Part shown: positions 62,499 to 64,000 of the stretch, piece after piece
How positions within the stretch are numbered: the stretch's first letter is position 1
Layout: the number at the start of each line of letters is the position of its first letter
Assembly: GCA_964482035.1 (NCBI GenBank)
Contig: CAYZVC010000001.1
Location: 372,001-436,000 of the forward strand
Source of the DNA: JANJWP01 sp964482035
GTDB lineage: Bacteria; Patescibacteriota; Gracilibacteria; BD1-5; UBA2023
Length of the DNA stretch: 64,000 bases
Reading direction: 5' to 3'
Translations under genes and position numbers: made by a program
Notes under the pieces: generated by a model
What the model was told of the DNA's origin: nothing
Databases searched by the model: none
The model's input: only the letters and a program-made list of their open reading frames with translations

Positions 62499-62906
62499 CT
62501 ATTTTTTGAACGCGTTCTTGAATTCCGCGAATTTCTTCAAGTCGATTTTCGGCATGGCGGAAACCTCGGCATGCTTGGATACCGGGTTCTTATCCGCATC
62601 GAACGTGAAGCTCGAACCGCATCCGCAACGGCCATTTACGGCTCATGCGACGTAGAGCCAGATTTCCTTTCCGTTCTTTTCCATCCTAGTCAGTCTCGCG
62701 TCTTGGAGCAGCGAGCGGTCCGCATCCTCGAAATGGACGGCAATTCCGCTAACTTCGAAGCATGGAAGGACCGAATCCGCGGATTCGGCAGGGGTTACCG
62801 AAACCTTCGTTCCGGCACAACCGCCACGAACGAAACGCACTCGTACCGAGGAGATGCCGGCGGCGTTCCAAACGGAAAGGGTGGGGGAGTCGATTTTAAG
62901 TGCCAT
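62499..62906 (-). CDS. IscA/HesB-type iron-sulfur carrier
   Basis: 135 residues, ATG 62906 to TAG 62499, one UGA. A-type carrier cysteines: RGGCAGTKVSV (Cys30) and CGCGSSFTF (Cys94, Cys96), the conserved three-Cys set. The C-terminus is extended by a basic helical tail (DLKKFAEFKNAFKK) not usual for IscA. It would carry Fe-S clusters to apoproteins. Convergent with the rhodanese gene. Confidence 0.85.
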
Positions 62907-63095
62907 GTGCTTGGATTAAGAACGAGAGAATCTATACAATTTCTTTAAGAAATCAATACCCGAGTTTTTCCCACTAACAAGGGAAAACCGCATTACCGAG
63001 CGGGAAACGTGGGAAAAAATCAAGGAAAAAAATTAGGCTCTCGTGATTTTTTGGATAGTTTGGAAGTCCTTCATTACGAAAAGAGGTGCAACCAA

Positions 63096-63758
63096 ATGGA
63101 TAGTTGTCGATGTTGCCGATGGATCCGTTTTCTTAGTCTCGCTTTGATCGTTTCGCTCGTCTCTTTGCCGGCTTCGGCATACGACAGCGCGTACGACCAA
63201 CAAAGCAAAACGAAAAATCCCGTTGACCGCTTCGTTTCCTGGCTCGAGCCCAAACTCAGGTCGGTACTCGACGAATCCTCGGGAATCATCGCCGAACGTT
63301 TTCCTATCAAGCTCGCGATCGCGCAAGCGGGTCTCGAGACCGGATGGGGAACGCACAAGCCGGCGGTGAAACGGAACAATTTCTTCGGATTGTCGAGAAA
63401 CGGCAAACACATGCGTTTCGAGACGGCGGAGGATTCCATTCGCGTCTACGTCAAATCCCTTTCGGGCAACTCCGCGTACTCCGATTTGCGGGCAAAACTG
63501 AAAGTCACCGACCATCCAGAAGCGCTCGCCGAAAAGCTCGACCGATATGCGGAAGACGAATCCTATATCGACAAGCTCAAGTCGGCGCTGAAGTTGGTCA
63601 AGCTCTCACCGGAAACCAAACCGGATGAAGAGGTTCCGGCATACGCCCATAAGGCGTCCGCCAGCGAACCGGCAAACCTGCGTTACGAACCGCATTCCGC
63701 TTCGGACCCCATCGGGGAAAAACTGGAATTGCGGCTTGACCGCGGAATCGCCATATAA
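63096..63758 (+). CDS. Secreted GH73 N-acetylglucosaminidase
   Basis: 220 residues from ATG 63096, seven bases after GAGGTG; an upstream in-frame GTG at 63009 would put 29 polar residues before the signal peptide. Signal peptide RFLSLALIVSLVSLPASA, then GH73 core LAIAQAGLETGWGTHKPA with catalytic Glu81, NNFFGLSRNG and a tail. It cuts peptidoglycan between GlcNAc and MurNAc. No UGA; TAA stop followed by a UUCG-loop terminator, like the Shine-Dalgarno class. Confidence 0.88.
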   Translation: MDSCRCCRWIRFLSLALIVSLVSLPASAYDSAYDQQSKTKNPVDRFVSWLEPKLRSVLDESSGIIAERFPIKLAIAQAGLETGWGTHKPAVKRNNFFGLSRNGKHMRFETAEDSIRVYVKSLSGNSAYSDLRAKLKVTDHPEALAEKLDRYAEDESYIDKLKSALKLVKLSPETKPDEEVPAYAHKASASEPANLRYEPHSASDPIGEKLELRLDRGIAI

Positions 63759-63774
63759 GGCTCGCGCCTTACGG

Positions 63775-63800
63775 AACCCCTGCTTCGGCAGGGGTTTTTT
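63775..63800. terminator. Intrinsic terminator with UUCG loop
   Basis: AACCCCTGC / GCAGGGGTT closed by TTCG, T run follows; ends the GH73 gene. Confidence 0.9.
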
Positions 63801-64000
63801 ACGCGCCCCTCCGAATGCTTTCGAGCATGTCCACGAGACCCGAATAGTCGGAACCGTCGGAAAGTTTCCTCATATTCTCGATATGGGAGCGGTATTTTTC
63901 GAAACGGGGACTCTTCGCCGCACGCTCCCCCAATCAGGAAAACACCATGGATTCGATTCTCGCGATCCTCCGGTCGACTACGGTGGAAAGTTTTTCGCTC
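63799..64000 (-). CDS. 3' end of a helical protein running off the right edge
   Basis: Minus-strand frame open from the edge to TAA 63799, about 66 residues with one UGA (VFSGLGERA). Helical and charged (STVVDRRIARIESMVFS, NMRKLSDGSDYSGLVDML). The start lies outside the window; no family can be given. Confidence 0.6.

Overview
The window reads as a chromosome segment of a Candidate Phyla Radiation bacterium that decodes UGA as glycine (genetic code 25, known from Gracilibacteria and Absconditabacteria). With UGA as a stop, most genes here break into fragments. With UGA as glycine, long conserved proteins appear and the UGA codons fall on invariant glycines: RecQ zinc motif C-G-x-C, PyrH GGGN, the Walker A loops of a small kinase and an ABC-F protein, the Pol I O-helix region and a thrombospondin CGGG motif. 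All coordinates below therefore treat TAA and TAG as stops and TGA as Gly unless stated. Base composition is moderately GC-rich with a few AT-rich genes. The clade cannot be fixed further without rRNA.

Layout. 1-5.5 kb: small membrane and RNA-binding proteins, RecX, a secreted GH26 mannanase-like enzyme and RecQ. 5.5-15 kb: a 441-residue membrane protein, a four-gene operon headed by a membrane-anchored degenerate trypsin-like protein, and lemA flanked by two DUF3137 paralogues. 15-26 kb: a tRNA-Trp / tsf / DUF4870 / rpsB operon with a probable S2 leader, a 1737-residue secreted M4 metallopeptidase, gatB and three tandem small paralogues. 26-34 kb: map, ABC-F, gyrB, a membrane-anchored PD-(D/E)XK nuclease-like protein and pyrH. 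34-46 kb: a polA-rbfA-ftsQ-Bat (two VWA proteins) operon, a MOP-type flippase, holB and mscS. 46-64 kb: tRNA-Lys, kinase, M3 oligopeptidase, LMW phosphatase, Kazal inhibitor, broken TupA-like gene, DnaQ-like exonuclease, a pilin carrying a thrombospondin type 1 domain, ZIP transporter, rhodanese, IscA-like protein and a GH73 glucosaminidase. No gene-free stretch exceeds 300 bases.

Two gene populations coexist. Most genes have no visible Shine-Dalgarno sequence, use UGA as Gly and stop at TAA or TAG. A minority (15213-15842, 25142-26037, 54920-55324, 58946-61204 and probably 63096-63758) have clear Shine-Dalgarno sequences, in several cases TTGACA-like -35 boxes, no internal UGA and, in most, a UGA exactly where a stop is expected, usually followed at once by an intrinsic terminator. 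This mixture is the most puzzling feature of the window.

The secreted proteins (GH26, M4, GH73, Kazal inhibitor, TSP1-pilin, large envelope proteins) would fit an episymbiotic or predatory life on another cell. That is inference from domain content only.
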